A stretch of 64,000 bases of DNA from Notolepis coatsorum (GCA_963971535.1 OZ020594.1:111398751-111462750), one strand, 5' to 3'; positions 11,500 to 24,124 are shown, numbered from the stretch's first letter. Notes: generated by a model from the letters alone, not told the origin. Numbers and translations: made by a program.

Positions 11500-12824
11500 T
11501 GTTACAAAGGGTCAGATTAAACCGAATATATATATTTATTACTTGAGATACCTTGTATAATATTTGTATATCGTCTGATATCCCTTGTATATTCTTTGTA
11601 TATATACACGGAATGTCCCTTTACCTAGGTACAAGCCAGACCATAATATTCGTTCTCCTATTGGACAGCAACCCCTAGGCGCCAACGGCCATACCCCCAA
11701 TGGCAAGTTCAAAGCCACCGCCAAGGCATGTCTCAACATGTCCAGGTTTGCGCAGTAATACGAGACAGAACTGAGGTTGGCACTAGATTATTCACCTTAC
11801 GTATAAATACGTCGCAGGTGGATACAGCAGTAGTCTTATCCTAAAAGTTGAAGCCTTCACCACGATACAACGTGCCGTGAAGTGGGCCTCTTTGCCCCTG
11901 AATAGAGCCTTGAGAACCGCGTGCGAATAGATAGCTAAAGTGTCAGAGTTTAACGCTGTATCGTCGAGTTCGACTTATTCTATTGTGAAGTAATAGTCTA
12001 TTATTTATAGTGTATCGTGCGGCTACCATTCTCCGTGACCATCATTACCACCGGTTCGTCGTACTTCTAGCTAGTGCACTTATCCAGGCTGGGCGGCCTA
12101 AACTCGCGCCACCACCCGAGGAGTCCTAGACGAGAACCGTTGGATATGTACACCGGAGAACCTACACCGGCGAATGCAGAGCCTTTTCCGGCTGGATTAT
12201 ATTGCTTTGGTACTGTGGCTGCTGGAGCAGAGAACCGTCTACCCCACTGCTGTGTGGGATCTACCCTGTGAGGAGCACCATCGAGCCCGCCTCTAGGACC
12301 ACAGAGGCTGGCTAGCTTTCATCCATGTTGTCGTGCATACTGGAGTATAGCTGTTGCTTTGTCTACGGACCAAGGGAGTATTGCACTGGCTCCTGTATCT
12401 GGAGCCTCGTTATTCCGCGTTGATCCAGACTTTGCTCCCGAACATTCCTCTACCCTGCTGGCTTACAACCGGAGGGAACCCCCTAGTGTCTCCAGCTGAC
12501 TACGAGTGTGCCTTATGTAATTCTTATGCTACAGGTGGCGTCAGTTATACCCATCTTACTATTCTCATGGACTTACGCTCTTGACCTACTTAAGTGTTCT
12601 TCGCCTTACAAGCGCAATCATAATTCTCAATCTGTAACCTACCGTTGCTGCTCTAATAATAAATACCTCTAACTAGAACTTTCTTTGTCATTGCCGTATT
12701 ATTGTGTGGGTGTTCACCAGATATACCATGTACTGTATGGCCAGTAATTAAAGTACATAACTAAGTAGTGGTTTAATGATACCATACTCTCAATACAGTC
12801 AGGGAATTGTACCCCTCAGTTACA
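11500..12824 (+). repeat. 3' LTR of BEL copy 1
   Basis: Starts TGTTACAAAGGGTCAGATTA and ends CCCCTCAGTTACA, following the same AATTAGGAGGCGGC tract as copy 2. About 1325 bp, against 1157-1164 bp in copy 2. It is clearly diverged from copy 2, so this is an older insertion or a different subfamily. Confidence 0.85.
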
Positions 12825-13059
12825 GTAGTTATATAAAAAAAAAAAAAAAAAATTATTGTGTCTATCGGTCATTTCACCCTGGCGACTTGTAGGCTACATC
12901 ACCAGACTGGGTCACATATATAAAAGTAACTGTACTTACAGTAGATTTCAATCACGTGTTTGCTGCCCTGTCAGGGGCGCCTGGTGGTACTAAATCCAGA
13001 TTTAAGTCTGCCATTGGATCCGATCCATTGATGTATGACTTGGCCATAATAAGGTCTTT

Positions 13060-13266
13060 CTACCTTTTTACCCTACTCTCCAATCTCCCCCAATCCCATT
13101 CAATCTGATTTGCTGCAGCTCAAATGTATCCCCTTGCCCCACTTTGCCTTTTATGTATTTTTGTATGTTTGTTTTTTGTTTTTGCTGCCATTTTGGCCAG
13201 GTCTTGCTCGAAAAAGAGATCTTTGATCTCAAGTGACTACCTGGTAAAATAAAGGTAAAATAAAAG
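13060..13266 (+). repeat. LINE 3' UTR tail
   Basis: Reads GCCATTTTGGCCAGGTCTTG, an AAAAGAGATCTTTGATCTCA hairpin, and a GGTAAAATAAAGGTAAAATA tail. This is the typical 3' end of a widespread fish LINE with a short oligonucleotide tail repeat. No coding part remains. Confidence 0.65.
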
Positions 13267-13429
13267 GTCATCTTTAGGCCTTATATTCTATATTCATTTC
13301 ATTTCAAATTGCATGTGTCTGGATGGCAAAATCCAGTACTATATCTACAAAAAAACCTGTAAATCATCTGCCCTTTATTAATTTGCTTAGATATTTTGTA
13401 CACTTGATCTCATGAAGGTGCTAAATCAG

Positions 13430-14010
13430 TTCAGGTAAATCTCATGTCTGGTCAATGTTAGCATGGTGTTATTCACCGTCAAAGATGGAAAAAACGTATA
13501 AATAATAATAATTGATATTCTCCTTTGGTTCATTACAATTTACTCAAGCATAGTAACATACACAATTTATCTGACACTGAGAATACATTCCCAGAGGTCC
13601 ATACATTCACAGGTCCTGTTGTTACTATACACATATATTCATAATTTAATTTTTTATCTTTTGTTCTTTCTAAATCTTTTCTTTTTTCTACCCTTTCCTT
13701 GTACAGTGTCCTTGAGTCTGAGAAAGGCGCTTCTCTCTTAAAATCCAATTTATTATTATTATTATACATGTCCCTAGATACCATGAACATGCAAATGGAC
13801 CTTGTAGAAGTGGAGCAATCCTCCATTTACTTGGCTGTTTACTTTTAAGTGAATTTTCTGAAAATATGGCTAGGGTTTAAGAGATTAATCTAAAGATTTT
13901 GACTTTATTCTGACTTTATAAATGTTGACTTTAATCTGTAAACATTATCTCTTTAGTCTGACGTCATAAATGTTGACTTTAATCTCTAAACATTATATAA
14001 AGGCTTGAAT
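13430..14010 (+). repeat. Low-copy repeat, inverse copy at 61470-62215
   Basis: Blocks shared in reverse complement with 61470-62215 include AATGTTAGCATGGTGTTATT, CTCCTTTGGTTCATTACAAT, AGAAGTGGAGCAATCCTCCA and the TGTTGACTTTAATCTSTAAA motifs at the end. The minisatellite part is short here and long in the other copy. Nature unknown; a transposon is possible. Confidence 0.8.
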
Positions 14011-14186
14011 TAACTAGTGAATAAAAAACAATAAACCTACAAGCCAGTGAGGTGGCTGAGAACCGGCTAGAGCGTAATTGACGCATCTGTGGCTACTCGT
14101 CAGATCAAAGACAGAATGTCCACAAGGTCTGTTACGATAATACTCAACAGAGTATTTATTTACACCATACAATTAACTCTTACCGG

Positions 14187-14523
14187 TTACTAACACACCT
14201 GCATGTCATCAGTCCCATTACACTTTAAGTAGCCAGGTGGCCTGATTACTAACACACCTGCATGTCATCAGTCCCATCACACTTTAAGTAGCCAGGTAGC
14301 CTGATTACAAACACACCTGCATGTCATCAGTCCCATTACACTTTAAGTAGCCAGGTAGCCTGATTACTAACACACCTGCATGTCATCAGTCCCATCACAC
14401 TTTAAGTAGCCAGGTGGCCTGATTACTAACACACCTGCATGTCATCAGTCCCATCACACTTTAAGTAGCCAGGTAGCCTGATTACTAACACACCTGCAGG
14501 TCATCAGTCCCATCACACTTTAA
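14187..14523. repeat. 59-bp minisatellite, left half
   Basis: About 5.6 units of ACTAACACACCTGCATGTCA... CAGTCCCATCACACTTTAAG ... GTAGCCAGGTAGCCTGATT. The array is interrupted at TTAA (14520-14523) by the 14524-15632 element and resumes beyond it. Confidence 0.95.
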
Positions 14524-15632
<1,109 letters not shown>

Positions 15633-15893
15633 TTAAGTAGCCAGGTAGCCTGATTACTAACACACCTGCATGTCATCAGTCCCATCACACTTTAAGTAGC
15701 CAGGTAGCCTGATTACTAACACACCTGCATGTCATCAGTCCCATCACACTTTAAGTAGCCAGGTAGCCTGATTACTAACACACCTGCATGTCATCAGTCC
15801 CATTACACTTTAAGTAGCCAGGTAGCCTGATTACTAACACACCTGCATGTCATCAGTCCCATTACACTTTAAGTAGCCAGGTAGCCTGATTAC
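15633..15893. repeat. 59-bp minisatellite, right half
   Basis: About 4.4 further units of the array at 14187-14523, ending at GATTAC where the foldback element starts. Confidence 0.95.
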
Positions 15894-16295
15894 TTTTACC
15901 AACGGATTTCCAGTTCCGCGTTCTTGCGATCTGATTGGCCACTGACCTTTCTGGTCGTGTGACGCCTGTTTCTATCACCGGTTAAGCTTAGGCACTCTTT
16001 CGAAGTTGGTTAAGGAGTTTGTCTTGGAGCAGGGCGATAGAACACCAGCCCTGATTCCAAACTCTAACCTTAACCAACTTCGAAAGAGTCGCCTAAGCTT
16101 AACCAGTGATAAACTAGGCGTTAGGTAGTTTGCAGGCTGTTCAAGGCGGAAATGGGCGCAGAAACAGGCGTCACGCGATTGGGCGCACATGTCACATGAC
16201 CAGAAACGTCAGTGGCCAATCAGATCGCACCAGAAACATCAGTGGCCAATCAGATCGCAGAACGCGAACGCGGAACTGGAAATCCGTTGGTAAAA
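15894..16295. mobile_element. Foldback element with long inverted repeats
   Basis: 402 bp. The ends TTTTACCAACGGATTTCC (left) and GGAAATCCGTTGGTAAAA (right) are exact inverses. Pairing continues through the TTCCGCGTTC, CGATCTGATTGGCCACTGAC and GTGACGCCTGTTTC blocks. An inner inverted repeat, AACTTCGAAAGAG / CTCTTTCGAAGTT, sits near the centre. The CAGTGGCCAATCAGATCGCA block is duplicated in the right arm. No coding capacity. No target duplication is obvious. A fragment with GGAAATCCGTTGGTAAA also occurs at 29412-29428. Confidence 0.88.
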
Positions 16296-16899
16296 AACCC
16301 AACTTGGCAGGCACAATGCATAGGCAGAAATCCAAACAAATACATACAATATAACATATGGCACTTTACCAGTGAATTGACTCTTACACATTATTTATAT
16401 TACACCCACGCTCAATGAAGAAACCCAATGGCCATCACAATCCACCATGCAGATAAATAAAAAGCAACAGGAGTCAGCATATAACCAGGGTTATCAAGTG
16501 AGCGCCTCCCTTCACTGGTGTTTCTTCAAGTTAGGCCCACAACCTCGGGCTCAGCGGTTAGTTCCAGCCGCCCAGAACCACCCCCCCCCCCCATGCCAGC
16601 TCCCACTTTTCCATGATATTCACACGCCTCACCTCCCTGTTATCCTATGTCAAAAGTACAATTCCTACAATATTACACATGAAACAGCAACAACAGAGAA
16701 GAAAAGCAAATATCTTTTTTTTTAATCATTCTTTCGAAAAGAAAAGAGGCCTAGAAGCGTGGCTAACGCTAATGGCACGCATACCAGAGGCTAACTGCCT
16801 AAGAAAACAGGCACAGAGGCACTGAAAGAGGATTTCACCCATCTAATGAACACACTAGACTAGACAAATATCAAGATGTATCCATCAGTGGACCAATTG
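16296..16899. other. Unassigned stretch
   Basis: No gene, RNA or repeat family recognised. Only a poly-C run (16576-16592) and short A/T runs stand out. Confidence 0.6.
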
Positions 16900-17083
16900 C
16901 ATGCTTTTGCAGAGGACAAGAAGCCTTCAGTCGACTCCTTCAGCCATTAAGCACCCCCACAGCCCAAATGGAATGATACAAAAATAAAAAATATACTTTT
17001 TTTAGTCGACTAATAGTCGACTAATGGCAAATTTTGGCTAATCATAGTCGACTATCCAAATCCTTAATCGGGGACAGCCCTAC
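16900..17083 (-). mobile_element. hAT-like MITE end (GTCGAC-rich), antisense
   Basis: Ends AATCGGGGACAGCCCTA at 17083 with repeated AGTCGACTA motifs. The same end occurs in opposite orientation at 55277-55350 (TAGGGCTGTCCCCGACTAAG). It interrupts the LINE RT fragment that follows. The left limit is uncertain. Confidence 0.6.
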
Positions 17084-17288
17084 CTTCTACATTCAGGAGG
17101 GATATAGTCAGAAACTGGTTTAACAGTGAGAACTCTTTCTCCTTGGGGATTAGGATTCCTTCTGCTCTAACCCAAGCTTTTGGTATAACCTGTTTATCCC
17201 ATACTACTCTCAATAACCTCCACAAAAATCTGAGTACATCAGGTGCACTTTTATAAACCCGGTGGGGGACTCCATTCACCCCTGGGGC
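17084..17288 (-). pseudogene. LINE reverse transcriptase fragment
   Basis: The minus strand reads GVNGVPHRVYKSAPDVLRFL, then LLRVVWDKQVIPKAW, ILIPKEKEFS and ISLLNVEG. This is the beginning of an RT palm domain of a LINE type different from the one at 2-1153. It is cut after NVEG by the MITE at 17083. No start codon or catalytic box is present. Confidence 0.8.
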
Positions 17289-17307
17289 TTATATTCTGAC
17301 TTTACAT

Positions 17308-17470
17308 AGTCGGTCCATAATTATTTGGACATTGACACAATTTTACTAATTCTGGCTCTGTACAACACCATAATGGACTTGAAATGAAATACAGGTGTGC
17401 TTCAAGTGCAGACTTCCAGCTTTAATTACATCTAAATCCGGTGAACAGTGTAGGAATACAACAGTTGCCC
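17308..17470. mobile_element. Possible Tc1/mariner-type MITE end
   Basis: Reads TAGTCGGTCCATAATTATTT, then GGACATTGACACAATTTT and GGCTCTGTACAACACCATAA, which resembles fish Tc1-derived short elements. A weaker inverted motif, AATCCATAAGTATTT, occurs at 17506-17520. Family assignment is from memory and unverified. Confidence 0.4.
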
Positions 17471-17766
17471 CAACTCAAGTAAAAAAGGTAATTGGTCAAG
17501 CTAACAATCCATAAGTATTTCAGCTATCCATAGTTACCTTGTTTAGTTTGGAGAACCTCAAGTCTCACTCTGTTTGTTTACATTTTCACCTCCTGACAAC
17601 ATCTGCTCAACCTCCAAGTTGTGATTGACAGCGTGATGAGGCATGATTGAGATTTTCTGGTTTTGTAGCCAAACAATAATTGATCGATTGTTTTTCTACT
17701 TTCAGTTGCAGAGTTATCTACTGCATCTTTGTTTGTTATTCATATTATTATTATTCCTCCCTCCAG

Positions 17767-19613
17767 ACCCCCCACAGATCTCTGTCTGTAAAGAGGAGGT
17801 TCCCCCTGAGCAGCAGGAGAGGAGCCCCAGTCTGGTCCAGGAGGAGCCAGAGCTCCTACAGATGAAAGAGGAACAGGAGGAACTCTGGATCAGTCAGGAG
17901 GGAGAGGAGCTTCCTGTCTCTGTGAAGAGTGAACATGATGAAGAGAAACCTCAGTCCTCACAGCTCAGCCAAACCCAGGACACAGAGCCCCTCCAGATTA
18001 AAGAGGAACAGGAGGAACTCTGGATCAGTCAGGAGGGAGAGGAGCTTCCTGTCTCTGTGAAGAGTGAACATGATGAAGAGAAACCTCAGTCCTCACAGCT
18101 CAGCCAAACCCAGGACACAGAGCCCCTCCAGATTAAAGAGGAACAGGAGGAACTGTGTCAAGATCTAGAGGAGGCTGATGGCTCCAAGATGACCTTACAA
18201 CCTATGAAATGTGAAAATGAAGGTGAGAACACTCTGTCCTCACAACTCAACCAAAACCGGGACCCAGAGCAGATTAAAGATGAACTAGATCAAGGGCTGG
18301 AATAAGCTGATCTCTCCAAGATCACAGTAGACCCAGTGAAATGTGAAGATGGTCAAGAGAACGCTCTGTCCTTCCAGCCTCTTCAAACCCAAAGGGAGAA
18401 AAACAGAGAAGCATACTCTTTACCCAGCACCTCAACTGAACACATGAAAACAGAACCTGAAGGAGAGGACTGTGGAGTAGCAGAACTAGCCAGTAACTTA
18501 GATCCAGCTGGTGATTTAGAACCAACTAGAGATAGCCAGCCTCTCTCTTCAGACTGTTCTCTAACTGAGCCTGATGACAGTGATGATGACTGTTCTCTAA
18601 CTGAGACTGATGATGGTGATGATGATGACAGTTCTGGAACTGAGACTGATGACGGTGATGATGACAGTTCTGGAGCTGAGACTGATGACTGTGATGAATG
18701 GAAGGAGAGTGGAGGTCCAGGTTTGATGGCAGTAAAACAAAAGAAGACACAGAAAATACAAACGTTGTCTAACAGGCCTGGGTTCAGCAAGAATAGAGAT
18801 CTGAACATACACGTAAAAAATCATAGCGGAGTGAAACCATTTAGTTGTTCAGTTTGTGAGAAAGGGTTCAGTATGAAGGCAAATCTGAAGAGACACATGA
18901 TAACTCATACTGGAGAGAAACCATTTAGTTGTTCAGTTTGTGGGAAAGGGTTCAGTCAGCAAACAGATCTGAAGAGACGCATGATAACTCATACTGGAGA
19001 GAAACCATTTAGTTGTTCAGTTTGTGGGAAAGGCTTCAGTCAGCAAACAAGTCTGAAGACACACATGATAACTCATACTGGAGAGAAACCTTTTGTTTGT
19101 TCAGTTTGTGGGAAACGGTTCAATGATAAAGGACATCTGAAGACACACATGAGAACTCATACTGGAGACAAACCTTTTGTTTGTTCAGTTTGTGGGAAAG
19201 GGTTCAGTATGAAGGGAGATCTGAAGACACACATGAGAACTCATACTGGAGAGAAACCATTTAGTTGTTCAGTTTGTGGGAAAGGGTTCAGTCAGCAAAC
19301 AGATCTGAAAAGACACATGATAACTCATACTGGAGAGAAACCTTTTGTTTGTTCAGTTTGTGGGAAATGGTTCAATGATAAAGGACATCTGAAGACACAC
19401 ATGAGAACTCATACTGGAGAGAAACCTTTTGTTTGTTCAGTTTGTGGGAAAGGGTTCAGTATGAAGGCACATCTGAAGACACACATGATAACTCATACTG
19501 GAGAGAAACCATTTAGTTGTTCAGTTTGTGGGAAAGGGTTCAATGATAAAGGAAATATGAAGAAACACACTAGAACTCATACAGGAAAGAAACCATTTAG
19601 TTGTTCCGTTTAA
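17767..19613 (+). pseudogene. C2H2 zinc-finger protein, main exon, with one nonsense codon
   Basis: A fish-type polydactyl zinc-finger protein, presumably a nuclear DNA-binding factor; its target is unknown. The exon starts after a good acceptor (TTCCTCCCTCCAG, ending 17766), with no upstream coding exon found. The N-terminal part is acidic and contains a 135-bp (45-residue) tandem duplication (EEQEELWISQEGEELPVSVK at about 17869 and 18004). The same frame then meets TAA at 18303-18305, where the sister repeat has GAG, and continues to 19613. Nine C2H2 fingers with TGEKP linkers run from about 18830 to 19600. Finger 2 has Arg for the first His (LKRRMITH). A tenth finger is cut after FSCSV by TAA. 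A degenerate finger precedes finger 1. If the nonsense codon is real, only the acidic part is made from the usual start; a Met at 18336 could restart. Confidence 0.88.
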
Positions 19614-19699
19614 GCTGAGAGTAGACTTAAAGAATAAAGAGAACAGGTCCCCAAACACAGTTTGCAGTATATTAAATAGAAACCCCATGTACTTTTTTA

Positions 19700-20119
19700 G
19701 AAGAAGAACACACACATGCGAGATGGGCGACACACAGGAACACTCACACATGCACTGATGAAATGTCTCTCTGCACTTTTCCCATCCCGTCGTCCTTCCC
19801 CCCCCAAGGGCAGCCGGGAGCAGACATGGGCTGTGGCGTGGGCCGCGCCCGGGGACCAATCCAAGTGCTCCTGTCCATCTTCGTCAGGGACGCGACAGCG
19901 TTAGCGATCTGTTCTGCATGTTTTTCCTTTGGGTTTATCTTATCTGGAGGGGAAACCCTTGCGAGTACGGGCAGAACATGCAAATTCCACACAGAAAGGC
20001 CCGGGAGATACCCCACCTGGGTACCTGGCAACGCGGCAACCTGGTCCCCAAGTGGGAATCGAACCCAGGACCTTCTAGCTGTGAGGCGACAGTGTTAACC
20101 ACTACACCACCGTGCTGCC
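19700..20119 (-). mobile_element. tRNA-derived SINE
   Basis: The minus strand begins GGGCAGCACGGTGGTGTAGT and GGTTAACACTGTCGCCTCAC, with a B box in CTGGGTTCGATTCCCA. It then has the fish SINE body GGCCTTTCTGTGTGGAATTT GCATGTTCTGCCC. The left end is less certain. It sits inside a decayed start of the 38-bp array. Confidence 0.8.
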
Positions 20120-20126
20120 CAAAAAT

Positions 20127-20505
20127 TCTGTTCCCATACTAAGCAGTATACTCAACAGGAACCCCATGTACTTATACTAAGTAGTATACACAACAGGAAC
20201 CCCATGTACTTATACTAAGTAGTATACTCAACAGGAACCCCATGTACTTATACTTAGTAGTATACTCAACAGGAACCCCATGTACTTATACTTAGTAGTA
20301 TACTCAACAGGAACCCCATGTACTTATACTTAGTAGTATACTCAACAGGAACCCCATGTACTTATACTTAGTAGTATACTCAACAGGAACCCCATGTACT
20401 TATACTTAGTAGTATACTCAACAGGAACCCCATGTACTTATACTTAGTAGTATACTCAACAGGAACCCCATGTACTTATACTAAGTAGTATACACAATAG
20501 GAATC
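20127..20505. repeat. 38-bp minisatellite
   Basis: About ten units of AGGAACCCCATGTACTTATA CTTAGTAGTATACTCAAC. Units differ mainly by CTAAGT/CTTAGT and CTCAAC/CACAAC. A related half-unit, AAACCCCATGTACTT, lies left of the SINE at 19680-19694, so the SINE probably entered the array. Confidence 0.95.
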
Positions 20506-21867
20506 CTTAGGAATTATTTTTGTTTTGTGACTGATTTCCGTTTATCTTCATTCATATCAAACACAAAGATTCTGTACCTCCTTTTTTGATTTAGTCAATA
20601 AAATATATCTAATATGCTTGTTTTGACTCTTTCATTATGAGGTTTAATTTAAAATGCTGTGTAGCCATTAGGACATGATATTTTACTTAAGTTAAAAGTA
20701 AAATACTCTACAGAAAATAGTTGCTAAATTAAATAAAAAGCTCTATAGACATTAATGTTGAGTTTTTCAAATGTATTATTTTGGCACAAACCCGGTGCCA
20801 TTTAGCTCCATTGTATTGGAGTGACAGCGGACATCTCTACTGCAGATATGTCGTGCCCTAGTGGGCTTCGCTCATAAGTAGTTCAAGGTAGCAGTCAGAA
20901 GACTGAGGTGTGACAGCAACAGTGTATTCCTTCAATAACTGGTGGCGCCAGAGAGCATCTGACAAAACCTCAGAGCCTGTTTCACCACAGAACTGGCGGG
21001 TCACATGCTTGAAGCTCTGATCTCTAGGAAGACTTCAGTGTTCAATGTTGACAGACGGACACATCACATTGGACCTGGACTTCAATTTAAAAACAGAAAT
21101 GGACTTCCATAATGTACTGTAGGTACATATTATGTTGTAGATTGTGGCTGCAATATTATCATTCATTGATAATTCTTCCACGGTAACAATTAGGGATTGG
21201 AAATGTAGCAGCCAGAATAGTGATTTTGTGTTCATGACGTTTTTATATTCATTTACATTATTGAATATAAATATTTACACTAATCTAATTTGATTTAATA
21301 TAAAGATTTAGTTTTTGTTCATATTACCGATGGTATGGCTATATTATTAATTTGTGAGAAATATCTTAATGTTCTGGGTTTAACCTATTACCCCCACCCC
21401 ATAATATAAGGAACAGGAAGTGATTTCTTTATGTCAGTAAGAGTTTAGAGACGTAACCTAGGCAGAAAAATAAAATAATGGTTTAATTTAAAACAAGTGT
21501 CTCATTCTCCGTTGCTACTTTACTGTTTGTTGGATACCATTCCCCCACATAGAGATGAATGTTGGTTTAGTGCCTCTACACTATATATAATATAATAATT
21601 ATCTCCATCAGGTCGGTTCTGTCCACCTGTCTATCTCTGTCCGCAGCTAACCTCACAATAGGGCAGTTTTGTAAAGTATTTTAAGCTAATTCATTTATAT
21701 CATTGAAATGCATATTCAGTATGAAGTTATAGCTTTTCACCACAAGAGGGTGATATTATACAGGTTCGCTGGTAATCAGCTCTCTGGCACCTGTTAACAA
21801 TATATAGACATGCCATAGTGAACCTATTGTCATTGATATACATGCATTACAATTATTTATGAATAGA
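20506..21867. other. Unassigned A/T-rich stretch
   Basis: No gene, tRNA or known repeat recognised in about 1.36 kb. It may be the 3' flank of the zinc-finger gene (AATAAA at 20597-20602). Confidence 0.6.
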
Positions 21868-22140
21868 TTATTGTCCATTGCAATGAGCCCCGCCCCTTTC
21901 ATATCTCATGAATCGTTCATCGTACATACTTGCGGGAGGGGTTAATGAGTGGTGGTGGGGGCTTCCCCTGGAAGGTTGGTGGTACCGTTCAAAACGGGCG
22001 TAAAAGCTGTTCAGCTCATCCGGTAGGGAGGCAGCAATGTTAGCTGTGCTGTTGGGTTTCCTGTTAAGGTCCGATATTGTGTGTAGTCCCGGCCACACGC
22101 CACGTGGGTCATAGCTGCTTAGCTCCTTTCCAGGTGTTGG
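21868..22140 (-). pseudogene. LINE ORF2 fragment upstream of RT (L2/Rex-like)
   Basis: The minus strand reads DPRGVWPGLHTISDLNRKPN then ASLPDELNSFYARFERYHQP. This is the linker between endonuclease and RT in fish L2-type LINEs (W-G-I-T-D and LPD-LN-FYARFE motifs). No RT motif follows; the frame decays near 21870. Confidence 0.8.
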
Positions 22141-22147
22141 CCGTTCC

Positions 22148-22290
22148 AGGGAAGCCCCAAGCAGATGGGGCTATCTTAGTGGCCCAACCACATGCGACTG
22201 TGGCACAGAACCCCAGACCATGGAGCACCTCCTTCCATGTCCTCTGTTAGGTGGACCCTGCACAGCAGAGGACCTAGTGTTGCACCCCCT
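22148..22290 (+). pseudogene. LINE ORF2 C-terminal fragment
   Basis: The plus strand reads TTCDCGTEPQTMEHLLPCPL followed by LGGPCTAEDLV. This is the Cys-rich C-terminal motif seen after the RT domain in some LINEs. It ends at TGA (22305-22307) and has no other part of that element next to it. Confidence 0.65.
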
Positions 22291-22679
22291 GCATAGGGGG
22301 GAGTGAAGAATCAAACAAACACATGCTGTTGCTCTCATTTGTGTAATGAATTCAATGAACAATAATACAAACAATCTCAATATCAAACACAATTGTTCAC
22401 ATTTGGGTAATGAATCAATCAATCAATCAATCAATGAAATAATAATACAAACTAATCTGTTCACATTGTCAATATAGCGATAGCAATAACACACTTGAGA
22501 CTGTGCTGCTGTATACTGTTGTTGGCCCCACTGTTCTAATTATAAAGCATTACTTCAAATGTTAATCCTTACAACTATTCATTCTATTTTATACTTTCTC
22601 ATTAGCATTTTCACTGCAATATCCATTCAATGATTTAAGTGCTTCTCTGTATACAAATATGGAGCTACAATTCTCACAC
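22291..22679. other. Unassigned stretch
   Basis: Contains a short (AATC)n run at 22411-22436; otherwise nothing recognised. Confidence 0.6.
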
Positions 22680-22809
22680 AGGAATTGATACATGCACACA
22701 CATGAAATGATACATGCACACACATGAAATGATACATGCACAGACATGAAATGATACATGCACACACATGAAATGATACATGCACACACATGAAATGATA
22801 CATGCACAC
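22680..22809. repeat. 22-bp minisatellite, left array
   Basis: About six units of ACACACATGAAATGATACATGC. The same unit continues at 27030-27317, on the other side of the Gypsy element. Confidence 0.95.
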
Positions 22810-23871
22810 TGTTTCGTTTTACCACCGCCACCACCATTTCTACCTGTTCCCGGTGACCCACCTGTTCCATGGGTTAGATGGCTAACGTCATTTGAGGACT
22901 ATTTATTGGCGTTGGGACTGGAGGATCTGGAAGAAGCTAGAAAGTGCGCACTTCTGCGACACTGCCTCGGACAGGAGGGGCAACGGATTTATGCTACGCT
23001 TACATTAGCTGACGATCAGTACTCTACTGCTACCGAGGCTCTGAAGTCACATTTCAGCTCGGGAAGAAGCCGTCGGATGTACCGTTTTGAGTTCCGCCAG
23101 AGAGCACAGAGGTCTGGTGAGACTGTTTCGCAATATGTGTCTGCCTTGCGGGAGCTAGCCAAGCATTGTGATTTTATGAACTAGGAGGATGGACTCATAG
23201 TCTACCAGCTGATTGAAAGAACATTGTGTGCTCAACTGAGGGAGAGACTGTTATTAGAGCCGGACGCCATGACACTAGCTGATGCAGTAGTCATTGGAAA
23301 ACAGTTGGAGACAGCTATCTCTGAGGCGCGCAAGTTTCCCCGCGCAGTGCATGAGCCTGTGACGTCACCCGGAGTTCAGAACGTGGCCCAGGAGGCAGCT
23401 GGCGCAGAAGGTGACAGCTTCGATGTGCAGAGAGTGGCAGACAGGGCGCCGAGGGAGAGGGAGAATGGACAAAGGCGTTGTGGTAACTGTGGCTGCCCTA
23501 AGCATGCAACCAGGGACCTGTCCTGCCCTGCTCTAGGCAAGCGCTGCCGTAACTGCAACAGGGTTAACCATTTTGCGCGCTGGTGTCGCTCTCCTCCTGA
23601 TCACGCACAGTCTGGGGCTGTTCCCATCAATACAGTACAAAGCCCACAGGCCTCATTCAGTCATTGCACATGTCGTGTGGGTGGGGCCTCCATACCACTC
23701 CTCGTGGACACAGGGGCTAAAGTGTCGCTCCTGAATAAGTCCACTTATGACCGGCTCTTCAGTCACGTGCCGTTGACTACAGCAGCAAACGCCCTGTCGG
23801 GGTATGGCCCCGATCACCACTTTAGGGGTAGCCTGCCTACCTGTGGAGTACAAAAAGAGACGCATCCCTGA
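22810..23871 (+). pseudogene. Gypsy gag and protease start
   Basis: A Gypsy gag capsid-like region (WLTSFEDYLLALGLEDLEEA and RFEFRQRAQRSGETVSQYVS) is open from the minisatellite. A Met at 22780 is inside the repeat and is not a real start. TAG at 23182-23184 stops the frame, which then continues (23188-23871). Two CCHC knuckles follow (CGNCGCPKHATRDLSCPALG and CRNCNRVNHFARWC). Then comes an aspartic protease active site, LLVDTGAKVSLL, near 23703. A frameshift near 23800-23870 moves the rest of the protease into the frame of 23804-24124. Confidence 0.88.
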
Positions 23872-24124
23872 CACCGAGTTCTACATCACACGGAGAGGGG
23901 CTAACATCATGGGGCTAGACCTGTTTCATACTCTGGACTTCACATTGACCGACGCTGGGGGTCTACGTGTCCTGCAGGTCACCGCGTCCTGTCCTGACCA
24001 TCACCCGACACTGTTCGAAGGCCTGGGCTGTATGACTGGATTTGTGCACCAGCCCTCGGTGGACGGACACGTCTGTCCGACCCGTCATTCAGCCGCTGCG
24101 GCGCATTCCCTTGGCCCTCCGTGA
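23804..24124 (+). pseudogene. Gypsy protease C-terminal/linker segment
   Basis: Continuation of the protease in another frame: TEFYITRRGANIMGLDLFHT matches the ILG-D-type segment after the active site of retroelement proteases. Another frameshift near 24045-24120 leads to the RT frame. Confidence 0.8.

Larger units (their letters stand above)
4195..12824 (+). mobile_element. BEL/Pao retrotransposon copy 1 (5'-truncated, split by a LINE)
   Basis: One BEL/Pao element: a gag-pol frame from 4195 to 9292, an antisense LINE at 9293-11080, the rest of the pol frame at 11081-11404, and a 3' LTR at 11500-12824. The 5' LTR and gag start present in copy 2 are missing. Copies 2 (30820-39574) and 3 (55802-59790) are of the same family. 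The short interval between the pol stop and the LTR carries AATTAGGAGGCGGC in all copies, the expected place of the polypurine tract. Confidence 0.93.
12825..14186. other. Non-coding stretch with LINE tail and inverted low-copy repeat
   Basis: No gene recognised. It contains poly-A at 12835-12852, a LINE 3' end (13060-13266), a segment whose inverse occurs at 61470-62215 (13430-14010), and a short stretch preceding the 59-bp array. Confidence 0.6.

Noticed and set aside
17643..17766. ATG at 17643 as start of the zinc-finger protein
   Set aside because: The stretch before 17767 looks like intron, with a clear acceptor at its end.
22780..22810. ATG at 22780 as Gypsy gag start
   Set aside because: It lies in the minisatellite; the real leader and start appear deleted.
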